64,000 nt of DNA from an uncultured Pelagibacteraceae bacterium (GTDB lineage: Bacteria; Pseudomonadota; Alphaproteobacteria; Pelagibacterales; AG-422-B15): assembly GCA_902577765.1 (NCBI GenBank), contig CACHAK010000007.1, forward strand, positions 1 to 64,000, in the 5' to 3' direction. This document shows, piece by piece, positions 24,590-33,729 of this stretch. Each line of letters begins with the position of its first letter. Within the stretch, counting starts at the first letter, position 1. Made by a program: the position numbers and the translations under genes. The notes beneath the pieces are model-generated. The model was not told the DNA's origin. It saw only the letters and a list, made by a program, of their open reading frames with translations, and did not search any database.

Positions 24590-25478
24590 ATACCATCCAC
24601 TTGATTAAATCATCAAAGCTAATACCATTGTAATTTGCAATTTCAGGAACCAATGAAGTGGGTGTCATTCCGGGTTGGGTATTAAGCTCTAATATATAAA
24701 ATTGTTTTGTCACTTTATCTAATATAAATTCAGTTCGGCTAATTCCCGTACAACCCAATAATATATGAGCATCTAAACCTAAACCTTCTACTTTTTCAAT
24801 AAGTTTACTCTCTAATCTCGGTGGAATTATATGTTTTGTCTTACCTGCATCAAAGTATTTTGATTCATAATCGTAGAATTCGTTTTTTGGGTCGATTTCT
24901 ATAGAACCAGTTTTATTTGTTCCTATCACAGCGACATTTATTTCAGGACCCTCAATAAATTGCTGAACCAATATTTCTTTTCGATATTTATTCTCAAATA
25001 AATATTTATTTAATTCCTCATTGTTTCTAATAATACTTACCCCAACACTAGATCCTTCATTTCTGGGTTTTAAGACATAGGGATAATCAAATATATTTTG
25101 ATCTTTTACTTCCTCGATCATCATCAATTTCGTCAAAGGGTGGGTGAACCCATTTTCAATAAATATTTCAGCAGACTTGTATTTATCCATTGCTAATTTG
25201 GATGACTCAATTCCAGAATGAGTGTATGGCACTCCATATTTTTCAAGTATTTCCTGAACACATCCATCTTCTCCCCATGTTCCATGTAATCCATTAAATA
25301 CTATGTCAGGTTTATGAAGCTCAAGGTCAGTTAACAGATTTTCATTTGCATCAATTTCTACAATATTGTAGCCCATACTTTTAAGAGATTTGCTAATTTC
25401 TTTTGAGGTGATAATGCTTATTTCTCTTTCTGCAGAAATGCCTCCATACAGAAGCATAATTTTTTTATCTTTATTCAT
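24567..25478 (-). CDS. ddl: D-alanine--D-alanine ligase
   Basis: ATP-grasp enzyme making the D-Ala-D-Ala dipeptide for peptidoglycan. The 303-aa protein carries LLYGGISAEREISI near the N terminus, GLHGTWGEDGCVQEIL near residue 63, VLKPRNEGSSVGVSI with the loop near 140, and RTEFILD and LELNTQPGMTPTSLVP near the C terminus, supplying the metal ligands. The length fits DdlB. It overlaps murB by 4 bases (ATGA type) and ftsQ by 23. Confidence 0.96.
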   Translation of the reverse strand: MNKDKKIMLLYGGISAEREISIITSKEISKSLKSMGYNIVEIDANENLLTDLELHKPDIVFNGLHGTWGEDGCVQEILEKYGVPYTHSGIESSKLAMDKYKSAEIFIENGFTHPLTKLMMIEEVKDQNIFDYPYVLKPRNEGSSVGVSIIRNNEELNKYLFENKYRKEILVQQFIEGPEINVAVIGTNKTGSIEIDPKNEFYDYESKYFDAGKTKHIIPPRLESKLIEKVEGLGLDAHILLGCTGISRTEFILDKVTKQFYILELNTQPGMTPTSLVPEIANYNGISFDDLIKWMVFDATQKK

Positions 25479-26398
25479 CTTTCACCAAATATCTTTATTT
25501 CCCAGTTTAGGCTAATTCCTAATTTTTTCTTTACATCAGACCTAACATATTCTCCGAAGTCTTCGATGAGGTTTGCTGATTTAATTTGATTATTAACTAT
25601 GAAGTTAGAATGCTTAGTAGAGAAACATATTCCTTGAAGCTCAAAATTTTTAAGACCAGCTTCTTCAATAATTTCCCATGCTTTTTTATCAGTCTGATCC
25701 TTTGGATTTTTAAATGTACTTCCTGCTGTTTTAATTTGCTGAGGTTGAGTTTTTTTTCTTAAATAATCAACTTCTTTCATTTTTAAGGAAATTTCATCTT
25801 TGTTTGCATATTTTTTTTGCATATATACATCGCAGATAATTATATCTTGAGGTATATTACTTGCTCTATAAGAAAATAATTCCTCTGAATTGGATATTTC
25901 TGAGACTTGCCCCCTATAATCAACGCACTTTGCTCTAATAAAAACATCTTTTGTTTCAGAGTTATAACAACCAGCATTCATACAAACTGCGCCACCAAGT
26001 GTTCCTGGAATCCCAAAATAAAACTCCATTCCACCTATTTCATTCTTAAGACAATAATTCGATAATGCTTTATCGTAGGTTGCAGCCCCAACTTCAATAT
26101 AGTCATTACGTAATTTAATTTGACTAAATTCTTTTCCCAATTTTATTACAAGACCAAATATTCCACCATCTCTTATAATCATATTCGATCCAGCTCCAAT
26201 CACCGTTACTGGTAATTTATCTCTGTTGATTTCTAATACTTTTGCCAATTCTTCGAAATTTGAAGGCATATAAAATATCTCAGCATTGCCTGCTACCCCA
26301 AACCACGTATATTTTGATAAATTGTAATTAATTTGAATTTTGCCAATAACATTGTTTTTTTTACAATTTTCTAAAAATTCCCTTTGATTTTCATTCAT
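25475..26398 (-). CDS. murB: UDP-N-acetylenolpyruvoylglucosamine reductase
   Basis: FAD enzyme reducing the enolpyruvyl group to give UDP-MurNAc. The 307-aa protein has YTWFGVAGNAE at the N-terminal FAD-binding region, VTVIGAGSNMIIRDGGIFG near residue 60-78, GIPGTLGGAVCMNAGCYNSE near 125, and the catalytic serine loop AGSTFKNP near 225. Length and the absence of an extra C-terminal domain fit the type II-like form seen in alphaproteobacteria. It overlaps the end of murC by 8 bases. Confidence 0.96.
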   Translation of the reverse strand: MNENQREFLENCKKNNVIGKIQINYNLSKYTWFGVAGNAEIFYMPSNFEELAKVLEINRDKLPVTVIGAGSNMIIRDGGIFGLVIKLGKEFSQIKLRNDYIEVGAATYDKALSNYCLKNEIGGMEFYFGIPGTLGGAVCMNAGCYNSETKDVFIRAKCVDYRGQVSEISNSEELFSYRASNIPQDIIICDVYMQKKYANKDEISLKMKEVDYLRKKTQPQQIKTAGSTFKNPKDQTDKKAWEIIEEAGLKNFELQGICFSTKHSNFIVNNQIKSANLIEDFGEYVRSDVKKKLGISLNWEIKIFGER

Positions 26399-27782
26399 AA
26401 ATTTTTTTTAACTCTTTAGCGAAATTTTGAGCCCAATCTGTAACTGTCCCAGCCCCTATAAATAAAAAGATTATTTTTGATCTATTCTTCTTTGTTAATT
26501 CAAATAGTTGATCATTTTTTATAAAATATTCAGCTTTGACTTTAGAATTTTTTGCAATGTTACTAATAAATTTATTTAAATCGAAATTTTTTGGTTTTTT
26601 CTCTCCAGCTCCATAAACATCCGAGACAAATACATATTCACTATTTTTAAAACACGTCGTGAATTTGCTTTTCAAATCTAAAACTCTTGAGAATCTATGA
26701 GGCTGGAAAATAGTTATTATTCTATTTTTTTTGTCTGCATCAACCAATCCTTTCAATACATTATTTATTTCAGTCGGATGATGGGCATAATCGTCAACAA
26801 CTCTTATGTTATTATTACTCCATAATTCAGTAAGTCTTCTTTGGACACCCTTAAAAGAATTTAGAGACTTCTTAATTATTTCTGGTTTTACATTTAATTG
26901 AAGACCAACTGCTATAGCAGCTAACGCATTATTTACATTATACGTTCCATGAAGTGGTAACTTAATATTTTTAATAGTTTGGTTTTGCTCTTTTACAAAA
27001 ACATCAAATATTGTTTCATTGGCTTTATGTCTTAATTTAATACATTTAATATCACTTTCTCTATGAAAACCGGTTCTAATAATTTTTGTAGTACTTATAT
27101 TTGCAGCTAACTTACGTAGTTCATTATTATCCATACATATAACTGCAAAACCATAAAAAGGAACTTGTGTTATAAACTTTTTGAAATAGTTTTTTAGATT
27201 TTGAAAATTTGAATAGTAATCAAGATGTTCTTTATCAATATTAGTGACTACAGAAATTGAGGCGGGAAGTTTCACAAAAGTACCGTCAGATTCATCAGCT
27301 TCAACCACTAACCAATCACCTGATCCTAATTTTGTATTTGTTCCAAACTGATTTATTATCCCGCCATTAATTACAGTGGGTTTCATTCTTGCCCCATTTA
27401 AAACTGCTGCAATTAGAGATGTCGTAGTAGTTTTCCCATGAGATCCAGATATAGCTATAGTTTTTTTTAGTTTTACAATTTGAGATAATATTTCAGCTCT
27501 TGAAATTAAAGGAATTTTAATTTTTTTGGAATGTTCAAGCTCAATATTATTTTTACTTATTGCAGATGAATAAACAACTAAGCTTACATTTTTTAAATTT
27601 GACTTCTTATGTGAATTGAAAGTTTTAATTTTCTTTTTATTTAATCGAACAATATTTGCGTTGACTTTTATGTCACTTCCTTGAACTTGATATCCCATTT
27701 CTGATAAAATTTCTGCAATTCCACTCATCCCAATTCCACCAACTCCTACAATATGTATTAATTTATTTTTATTTAATTTCAT
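26391..27782 (-). CDS. murC: UDP-N-acetylmuramate--L-alanine ligase
   Basis: First Mur ligase; adds L-Ala to UDP-MurNAc. The 463-aa protein has the N-terminal UDP-binding HIVGVGGIGMSGIAEIL, P-loop AISGSHGKTTTTSLIAAVL near residue 111, VVEADESDGTFVKLP near 172, and the C-terminal DDYAHHPTEI near 340. It overlaps murG by 4 bases at its start. Lys/Asn-rich composition is the same as in neighbouring genes. Confidence 0.97.
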   Translation of the reverse strand: MKLNKNKLIHIVGVGGIGMSGIAEILSEMGYQVQGSDIKVNANIVRLNKKKIKTFNSHKKSNLKNVSLVVYSSAISKNNIELEHSKKIKIPLISRAEILSQIVKLKKTIAISGSHGKTTTTSLIAAVLNGARMKPTVINGGIINQFGTNTKLGSGDWLVVEADESDGTFVKLPASISVVTNIDKEHLDYYSNFQNLKNYFKKFITQVPFYGFAVICMDNNELRKLAANISTTKIIRTGFHRESDIKCIKLRHKANETIFDVFVKEQNQTIKNIKLPLHGTYNVNNALAAIAVGLQLNVKPEIIKKSLNSFKGVQRRLTELWSNNNIRVVDDYAHHPTEINNVLKGLVDADKKNRIITIFQPHRFSRVLDLKSKFTTCFKNSEYVFVSDVYGAGEKKPKNFDLNKFISNIAKNSKVKAEYFIKNDQLFELTKKNRSKIIFLFIGAGTVTDWAQNFAKELKKIYE

Positions 27783-28837
27783 CGGCTTGCTTCTATATGC
27801 TTAAAAATTCTTTCAACAGGATTGTTTATATACTCTTTTTTTAAAGTTTCTTTAATAGACTCTCTTCTTTGAGGGTTGTTGATTATTTTATTGATCAGAC
27901 TTGATAATAAGCGAGTATTCATATCTTTGTCCTTAATTATTTCAGCACAATTAAGGCTTTTAAGAACTGATGCATTATAATATTGATGGTTGTCGGCAGC
28001 ATATGGATAAGGAATCAAAATTGAGGGAATTCCAAAGCAAATAATTTCATTTACAGTCGATGAACCAGCTCGTGAAATAATTAAATGTGTATTCTCTAAA
28101 ATATCTGTGACATTACTAAAGTATACATTTACATAGCACTCAATACTATTTTCTCTATAAAGTTTTTCTACTAAGTTTACATCTTCTTTCCTACATTGAT
28201 GGTAAACAATAAATTCTTTCTTACATTCATTCTTAGATTTTATGATCGAATGAGCGATATTATCCGAAAGGTTTTTTGCACCTTGGCTACCACCAAGAAT
28301 ACATATTTTAAGCTGATTTTTTTTATTAGTTTCTTTGTTTTCTAATTTTTTACTGCTCCTAGTTGGCAAACCAACTCTGAATGAATTTTTATTTTGAATT
28401 AGCTTTTCACCATGCGTTTCGTTGAAAGTTGTAAAGATACTACCTACATATTTGAATAATAATTTATTCGCTTTTCCAATAAATGCGTTGCCCTCATGAA
28501 GAAAAATTTTTTTTCTCATTATTAAACTAGCGAAAAGAACAGGTATTGTGAAAAATCCACCAAAACCTAAAATGTAATCAGGTTTGATTTTAAAATTGTA
28601 TAACATTGATTGAATAAATAAGAACGGAGAATTTATAATATTTGCTAGTCTTGATTGAGAAGAAATAAGATTTCTAAGTATAATTACATTATTTGAGTTT
28701 ATATTATCGAAATATTTCTTACCTCTGTTATCAGTTAAAATAAAGCATTTAAAATTTTTAGGTGCCTTCGAATAAAGTACATTTATTGGTATACAGTGGC
28801 CGCCGGTACCTCCACCTACTAAAAAAAGTTTTTTCAT
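27779..28837 (-). CDS. murG: UDP-GlcNAc:undecaprenyl-PP-MurNAc-pentapeptide GlcNAc transferase
   Basis: Peripheral inner-membrane glycosyltransferase (GT28) converting lipid I to lipid II. The 352-aa protein begins with LVGGGTGGHCIPI, the conserved Gly loop, has GFGGFFTIPVLFASLI near residue 92 and LHEGNAFIGKANK near 115, then CILGGSQGAKNLSD near residue 180 and SRAGSSTVNEIICFGIPSIL with PYPYAADNHQYYNA near 255-280 for UDP-GlcNAc binding. All expected motifs are present. Between ftsW and murC as usual. Confidence 0.97.
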   Translation of the reverse strand: MKKLFLVGGGTGGHCIPINVLYSKAPKNFKCFILTDNRGKKYFDNINSNNVIILRNLISSQSRLANIINSPFLFIQSMLYNFKIKPDYILGFGGFFTIPVLFASLIMRKKIFLHEGNAFIGKANKLLFKYVGSIFTTFNETHGEKLIQNKNSFRVGLPTRSSKKLENKETNKKNQLKICILGGSQGAKNLSDNIAHSIIKSKNECKKEFIVYHQCRKEDVNLVEKLYRENSIECYVNVYFSNVTDILENTHLIISRAGSSTVNEIICFGIPSILIPYPYAADNHQYYNASVLKSLNCAEIIKDKDMNTRLLSSLINKIINNPQRRESIKETLKKEYINNPVERIFKHIEASR

Positions 28838-28846
28838 AAAGTTAGT

Positions 28847-29959
28847 CTATTCACGAATATGTCGATTCTTTGAAAATAATAAAATTAATCCCGCTGCAAT
28901 TGACATGCCAAGGACCGATGAACCTCCATAGCTGATAAACGGTAACGTAATTCCAGTTGTTGGTATCAACCTTATATTTACCCCTATGTGGATTAAGGCC
29001 TGTAAGCATACGTATAAAATTAGGGTAAATAAACAGATTTGAATAAAGTGATCATTGTTTCCGTAAATTTTTTTGAAACCTTGATATGATATTATAAAGA
29101 AGATTAATAATATAAGTGTACAACCTATAAGACCATACTCTTCTGCAACCACAGAAAAAATATAATCTGAATTAGCTTCAGGAATTTTATTTTTTAAAAG
29201 ACCATTACCGGGTCCCACACCAATGATACCTCCTTGTTTAATTGCTTGAAGAGAAATTTCAGTTTGACTTACGTCATATTCATTTGGAAATAAAAATGAA
29301 TTTATTCTATTTTGAACATTAAAATTGAACAAATATATCATCACAAAACTTAGAAGTCCAAAAACCACAATTACAGTAAGTATTATAATACTGAAACCAC
29401 TCATAAGTACTGAACCAAAATAAATAGCTGATAATAAAAAAAATTGACTAATATCAGGCTGTAAAACAAGTATGCTTGCAACTGAAATATAGATTAAAGC
29501 ACTTAGTGAGTGAGATGATATTTTTGTGCCTTGGTATTGATTATTTAATATTAGAGCCAGTACAACGCAAAATACTGGTTTTACTAATTCTATTGGCATG
29601 AGAGAAAAAGATCCAAAACTTATCCATCTTCTTGAACCTTTGATTTCGTCCCCAAAAAATAAAGTAAGAGCTAGTAAAGCAAAAAATACTGTAAATAGTA
29701 TCACACTAAATAATTTTATATATTTTGTCTCAATCAGTGAAATAGAAATAAATACTAAAAAACCTATTGATAGGTACAAAGCCTGTATATTGAAAAATGC
29801 AAATAGATTGTTATTGAGATACCTGCTTGTACCAGGATTTATAGTTAAACTTATTAATAGACCAAAAGTTATTAATACTGTTATACAAAAAAAAATTGGT
29901 TTATTTATTTCAGTAATCCAGTTTGTAATTATTGACTGTTCATAAGTTCTTTTATTCAT
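28847..29959 (-). CDS. ftsW: SEDS-family division glycosyltransferase FtsW
   Basis: Integral membrane peptidoglycan polymerase working with FtsI at the septum. The 370-aa protein has about ten hydrophobic segments. Conserved SEDS motifs are visible: GSRRWISFGSFSLMPIELVK near residue 108, QPDISQFFLL near 164, QAIKQGGIIGVGPGNGLLK near 238, and IPTTGITLPFISYGGSSVLG near the C terminus. The stop/start overlap with murD is one base. Paired with ftsI in the same operon, which supports FtsW rather than RodA. Confidence 0.95.
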   Translation of the reverse strand: MNKRTYEQSIITNWITEINKPIFFCITVLITFGLLISLTINPGTSRYLNNNLFAFFNIQALYLSIGFLVFISISLIETKYIKLFSVILFTVFFALLALTLFFGDEIKGSRRWISFGSFSLMPIELVKPVFCVVLALILNNQYQGTKISSHSLSALIYISVASILVLQPDISQFFLLSAIYFGSVLMSGFSIIILTVIVVFGLLSFVMIYLFNFNVQNRINSFLFPNEYDVSQTEISLQAIKQGGIIGVGPGNGLLKNKIPEANSDYIFSVVAEEYGLIGCTLILLIFFIISYQGFKKIYGNNDHFIQICLFTLILYVCLQALIHIGVNIRLIPTTGITLPFISYGGSSVLGMSIAAGLILLFSKNRHIRE

Positions 29960-31275
29960 TATTTGCTAAGTTTGCTTATAAGTTTATTAAAATGTCTTCC
30001 ACGTTCTTCAAAGTTATTATATTGGTCAAATGAAGCGGCGCCTGGACTAAATAAAAAAGTATTGAAATCTGTATTAGTCTTCATAAATTTACTCATTTCG
30101 ACCACTGCTTTATCTAAGCTGTGAACATAAACTGTGGTTACTTTACTCTGAAAGTATTTGTGAAAAGTATTAGATTCCTCTCCAATAATTATTACTTTTT
30201 TAATATTGCCAAGACTGTCATCCAATACATTGATATGATTGCTTTTTATCTGACCGCCACATATCAAGATGATATCTTTATATTTTTTTAGCGCAGCAAT
30301 TAAAGAATGATAATTTGTTGATTTGGAATCATTTATAATAAGTTTTTTTTGGTCTGAAAAAATTATTTGCTGTCTAAACTCAAGCCCTCTAAATGATTTA
30401 AAAGAATTGAAGATTTTATTGTTGCTTAGGCCCACTTCTTTCAAAATTTCATATGAGAAGTGGTAATTTTGGTCATTAATTAGTAAATTATACTGATTCA
30501 CATTTAAAATTTTAGTGGAGGTTATTTTTTTTTTATTAATCTGCTTTAAATTTTTCATTTTATTAAAATGATTATTTTTTTTTATTAATTTTTTAATAAT
30601 TGAATTATTATCGAAAAAACCTTTTTGTGATCTATTTATATTTTTAAAAATATTTAATTTAGCATTTGCATAATTTGACATTGTTTTATGTCTCGCTAAA
30701 TGATCCGGGGTTAAGTTAAGTATACAGGCAATATCGGGATGAAATATTTTGGAGCTCTCCAATTGATAAGATGACAATTCTAGGACATAAAAACCTTTTT
30801 TAATCATCTTTGTTTCAAAGATCGGGTTACCTATATTTCCCGCAAGCTGTGTGTTGAATTTATTTTTTTTAAGAATATGATGAATAAGCGATACTGTTGT
30901 TGATTTGCCATTTGTGCCTGTAACCGCAATTATTTTAATCTGGTTCCTTGTATTTAGATTGTCTAGGTATATTTGAAATAAATCTAATTCACTTATCAGT
31001 TTGGTATTTTTTAAAATCAATTTTTTTATCAGTTTATGTGCTGAATTTCCTTTTGAAGCAATTCCTGGACTAGGAATAACATAGTCTATTTGACTTATTT
31101 TAGGAGAATACCTTTTATATCCTTTATTTAATATTTTTTTTGAAAGTTTGGCATTATCTTCCCAAAAATATACCTCGGCTCCACTACTAATGAGAGATTT
31201 ATAAATTGAACATCCAGTTTTTCCCATGCCAATGACTACATAGCTTTTCTTTGAAAAACATTTTGACTTTAACAT
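29959..31275 (-). CDS. murD: UDP-N-acetylmuramoyl-L-alanine--D-glutamate ligase
   Basis: Adds D-Glu to the peptide stem. The 438-aa protein has the N-terminal YVVIGMGKTGCSIYKSL, P-loop AVTGTNGKSTTVSLIHHIL near residue 117, LELSSYQLESS near 167, and NLTPDHLARHKTM near 188 and the C-terminal INDSKSTNYHSLIAALK. A C-terminal LFSPGAASFDQYNNFEERG completes the family pattern. Strongly Lys/Asn-rich, like murE and murF here. Confidence 0.97.
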   Translation of the reverse strand: MLKSKCFSKKSYVVIGMGKTGCSIYKSLISSGAEVYFWEDNAKLSKKILNKGYKRYSPKISQIDYVIPSPGIASKGNSAHKLIKKLILKNTKLISELDLFQIYLDNLNTRNQIKIIAVTGTNGKSTTVSLIHHILKKNKFNTQLAGNIGNPIFETKMIKKGFYVLELSSYQLESSKIFHPDIACILNLTPDHLARHKTMSNYANAKLNIFKNINRSQKGFFDNNSIIKKLIKKNNHFNKMKNLKQINKKKITSTKILNVNQYNLLINDQNYHFSYEILKEVGLSNNKIFNSFKSFRGLEFRQQIIFSDQKKLIINDSKSTNYHSLIAALKKYKDIILICGGQIKSNHINVLDDSLGNIKKVIIIGEESNTFHKYFQSKVTTVYVHSLDKAVVEMSKFMKTNTDFNTFLFSPGAASFDQYNNFEERGRHFNKLISKLSK

Positions 31276-31279
31276 TTAG

Positions 31280-32362
31280 TTACCTGATCTTAAGTGTTGC
31301 GAGTCCAATCAATGCTAGAATTAAAGCGATTATCCAGAAACGAATTACTATTTTTGATTCTGCAATACCATTTTTCTCAAAATGATGGTGTAAGGGAGCC
31401 ATTTTGAATATTCGTTTGCCAGTTAGCTTATATGATCCAACCTGAATAATTACTGACACCGCTTCCGCCACGAATATTCCTCCTACTATTGCTAATACAA
31501 TTTCTTGCTTAGTTAGAACACTTATACCTCCCAATGAAGCGCCTAGCGATAGAGAGCCTGTATCGCCCATAAAGACCATTGCAGGAGGCGCGTTGTACCA
31601 TAAAAAGCCAAGAGCGGATCCAATTATGGCTGCACAAAGTACAGTTAATTCACCCGCTCCAGGTAAATAATTAATGTAAAGATAATTCGAAAAAATCATA
31701 TTTCCTGCCAAATAGCAGATTACAGCAAAAGTCGCGGAGACAATCATAATAGGGACAATTGCTAGCCCATCGAGACCGTCTGTGAGATTAACTGCATTTG
31801 CTGATCCTAGAATTACCAATATAACGAATGGAATTGAAAATAAACCCAAGTTGATAAATATATCCTTAAGAAAGGGTAAGGATAATAACTGAATATCAAT
31901 TTCATTATAGGTTGTTATCCAGTAAATAAATATCAACGATATTATTATTTGAAAAAAAATTCTTATTTTCGCAGAAATTCCATTACTCGATTTTTTCTTA
32001 ACTTTGCTAAAATCATCTGCAAAACCAACCAATCCAAAAGATATTAGAAGGAATATAATTGGCCAAGATATATAGCTTTCAGGATTGACCCACAGAATCA
32101 TTGATCCGACTATAGAAATCAAAATTATAATTCCTCCCATTGTTGGAGTCCCTTTTTTAGCTACTAAGTGAGACTCAGGACCATCTTCTCTAATAGGCTG
32201 ACCAATTGATTGGTATGAACCAATTCTTTTAATTAAAAATGGGCCAAAAAATAGAATAAAAAAAAATGAAGTAAACAATGCCAAACCTGTTCTAACTGTT
32301 AAATAATTTAAAAAATTATTTAGTGCTCCAAGATTTAAATACTCAATTAAATATAATATCAT
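31280..32362 (-). CDS. mraY: phospho-N-acetylmuramoyl-pentapeptide-transferase
   Basis: Ten-helix membrane enzyme that moves phospho-MurNAc-pentapeptide to undecaprenyl phosphate, making lipid I. The 360-aa length is standard. The active-site pieces are present: KKGTPTMGGIIIL near 69, GFADDFSKVKKKSSNG near 116-131, NLTDGLDGLA near 193, FMGDTGSLSLGASLGG near 265, and the His motif PLHHHFEKNG near 325. It lies 4 bases upstream of murD. Confidence 0.97.
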   Translation of the reverse strand: MILYLIEYLNLGALNNFLNYLTVRTGLALFTSFFFILFFGPFLIKRIGSYQSIGQPIREDGPESHLVAKKGTPTMGGIIILISIVGSMILWVNPESYISWPIIFLLISFGLVGFADDFSKVKKKSSNGISAKIRIFFQIIISLIFIYWITTYNEIDIQLLSLPFLKDIFINLGLFSIPFVILVILGSANAVNLTDGLDGLAIVPIMIVSATFAVICYLAGNMIFSNYLYINYLPGAGELTVLCAAIIGSALGFLWYNAPPAMVFMGDTGSLSLGASLGGISVLTKQEIVLAIVGGIFVAEAVSVIIQVGSYKLTGKRIFKMAPLHHHFEKNGIAESKIVIRFWIIALILALIGLATLKIR

Positions 32363-32364
32363 AG

Positions 32365-33729
32365 TTAACTTATTAAATGATTTGATAACTTTCGTAAATT
32401 GATTGAATTCGAACCTTTTAGAAATACCTTGCTATTCCTATTAAATATATTTTCCGCATTACATATAACACTATCTATATTCTCATAATATTCAAACTGA
32501 AGTAAATTGTATTTTTTTCTAAGTGAAAAAAGTTTTGCTCCAACAAAAATGACTTTTTTAGCCTTAATCAGAATTAAATATTTAATTAAATCTATATGAA
32601 ATTTTTCAGATTTATTTCCAAGCTCATTCATATCCCCTATAACATAAACTGAGTGTCTATTTTTAAACTTATTAAAAATATCGATTGTACTTCTCATAGA
32701 GACAGGGCTAGCATTATAAGAATGATCATGTACTTCTAATTTATTTCCCTTATATTTTGATTTTAGTATTTCACCTCTTCCTTCTGTAAAAGGAACATTT
32801 TTGAATTGATTGATTAGTTTTAAATTTAAACCTAGCATATAAAAGCAAGTAAGAATGGCTAATGCATTAAAAATAAGATTTTTTTGATTTTTTCTTAGAG
32901 TAAAATCAACTTTACTGGCATCAGGCAATATTACTTGGTATTTAATAATATTCGCAATATTTGTCTCTTTTTTAAGATATACTTTTGATGATTTAACTTT
33001 TCCAATGTCTAAGCAAGTACTGATCTTTGTTTTTTTGAATAACGCATATAGCAATTTATAAAAATTAGAATTTCTATTAATAATTAAGTTTTCAATACTT
33101 TTTGTTGAGGTGAATATTTCAGATTTTGCTAATGCAATTTCTTTTAAAGATTTAAAATTACCAAGGTGAACATTTTCAACATTTAAAATAATAGCTGTTT
33201 GTGGCTGCAATACCCTTACTAATCTTTTTATTTCTCCTGAATGATTCATACCTATTTCAAAAAATCCATACTTCGTATGCCGTGGCATATTTAGTAATTC
33301 GAGAGGCAGACCATATTGATTATTAAATGATTTACGCGAACAGAAAACATCATCTTTATTTCTTAGCAAATAATTTATTGCATCCTTTGTGCCGGTCTTC
33401 CCAATACTACCTGTGATACCTACAATTTGTGTTTTCAGCTGCACTCTGTACTTTGTTGCAAGCTTAAGGAGTGCTTTAGACGTATCTTTAACATTAATTT
33501 GAGGTATTTTTATACCTTTTACTTTTTTATGAACAAAAGCAATAGATGCACCTTTTTTTTCCGCTTCTACTAAATATTTATGACCATCTGTATTTAAACC
33601 CTTAATTGCAAAAAAAATATTACCTTTCCTTAATGACCGTGTGTTGATCGATGCACCAGTTATTCTTTTACAATTAATATTGGTCCCAAATAATTCATTT
33701 ATTTCTGTAGTTGTAATGAATTTTTTCAT
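32365..33729 (-). CDS. murF: UDP-MurNAc-tripeptide--D-alanyl-D-alanine ligase
   Basis: Final Mur ligase; adds D-Ala-D-Ala. The 454-aa protein carries the N-terminal GASINTRSLRKGNIFFAIKG domain, the P-loop variant GITGSIGKTGTKD near residue 105, NNQYGLPLELLNMP near 142, and FFEIGMNHSGEI near 157. The C-terminal domain has VHDHSYNASPVSMRSTID and YVIGDMNELGN. It overlaps murE by 4 bases. All expected motifs occur. Confidence 0.96.
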   Translation of the reverse strand: MKKFITTTEINELFGTNINCKRITGASINTRSLRKGNIFFAIKGLNTDGHKYLVEAEKKGASIAFVHKKVKGIKIPQINVKDTSKALLKLATKYRVQLKTQIVGITGSIGKTGTKDAINYLLRNKDDVFCSRKSFNNQYGLPLELLNMPRHTKYGFFEIGMNHSGEIKRLVRVLQPQTAIILNVENVHLGNFKSLKEIALAKSEIFTSTKSIENLIINRNSNFYKLLYALFKKTKISTCLDIGKVKSSKVYLKKETNIANIIKYQVILPDASKVDFTLRKNQKNLIFNALAILTCFYMLGLNLKLINQFKNVPFTEGRGEILKSKYKGNKLEVHDHSYNASPVSMRSTIDIFNKFKNRHSVYVIGDMNELGNKSEKFHIDLIKYLILIKAKKVIFVGAKLFSLRKKYNLLQFEYYENIDSVICNAENIFNRNSKVFLKGSNSINLRKLSNHLIS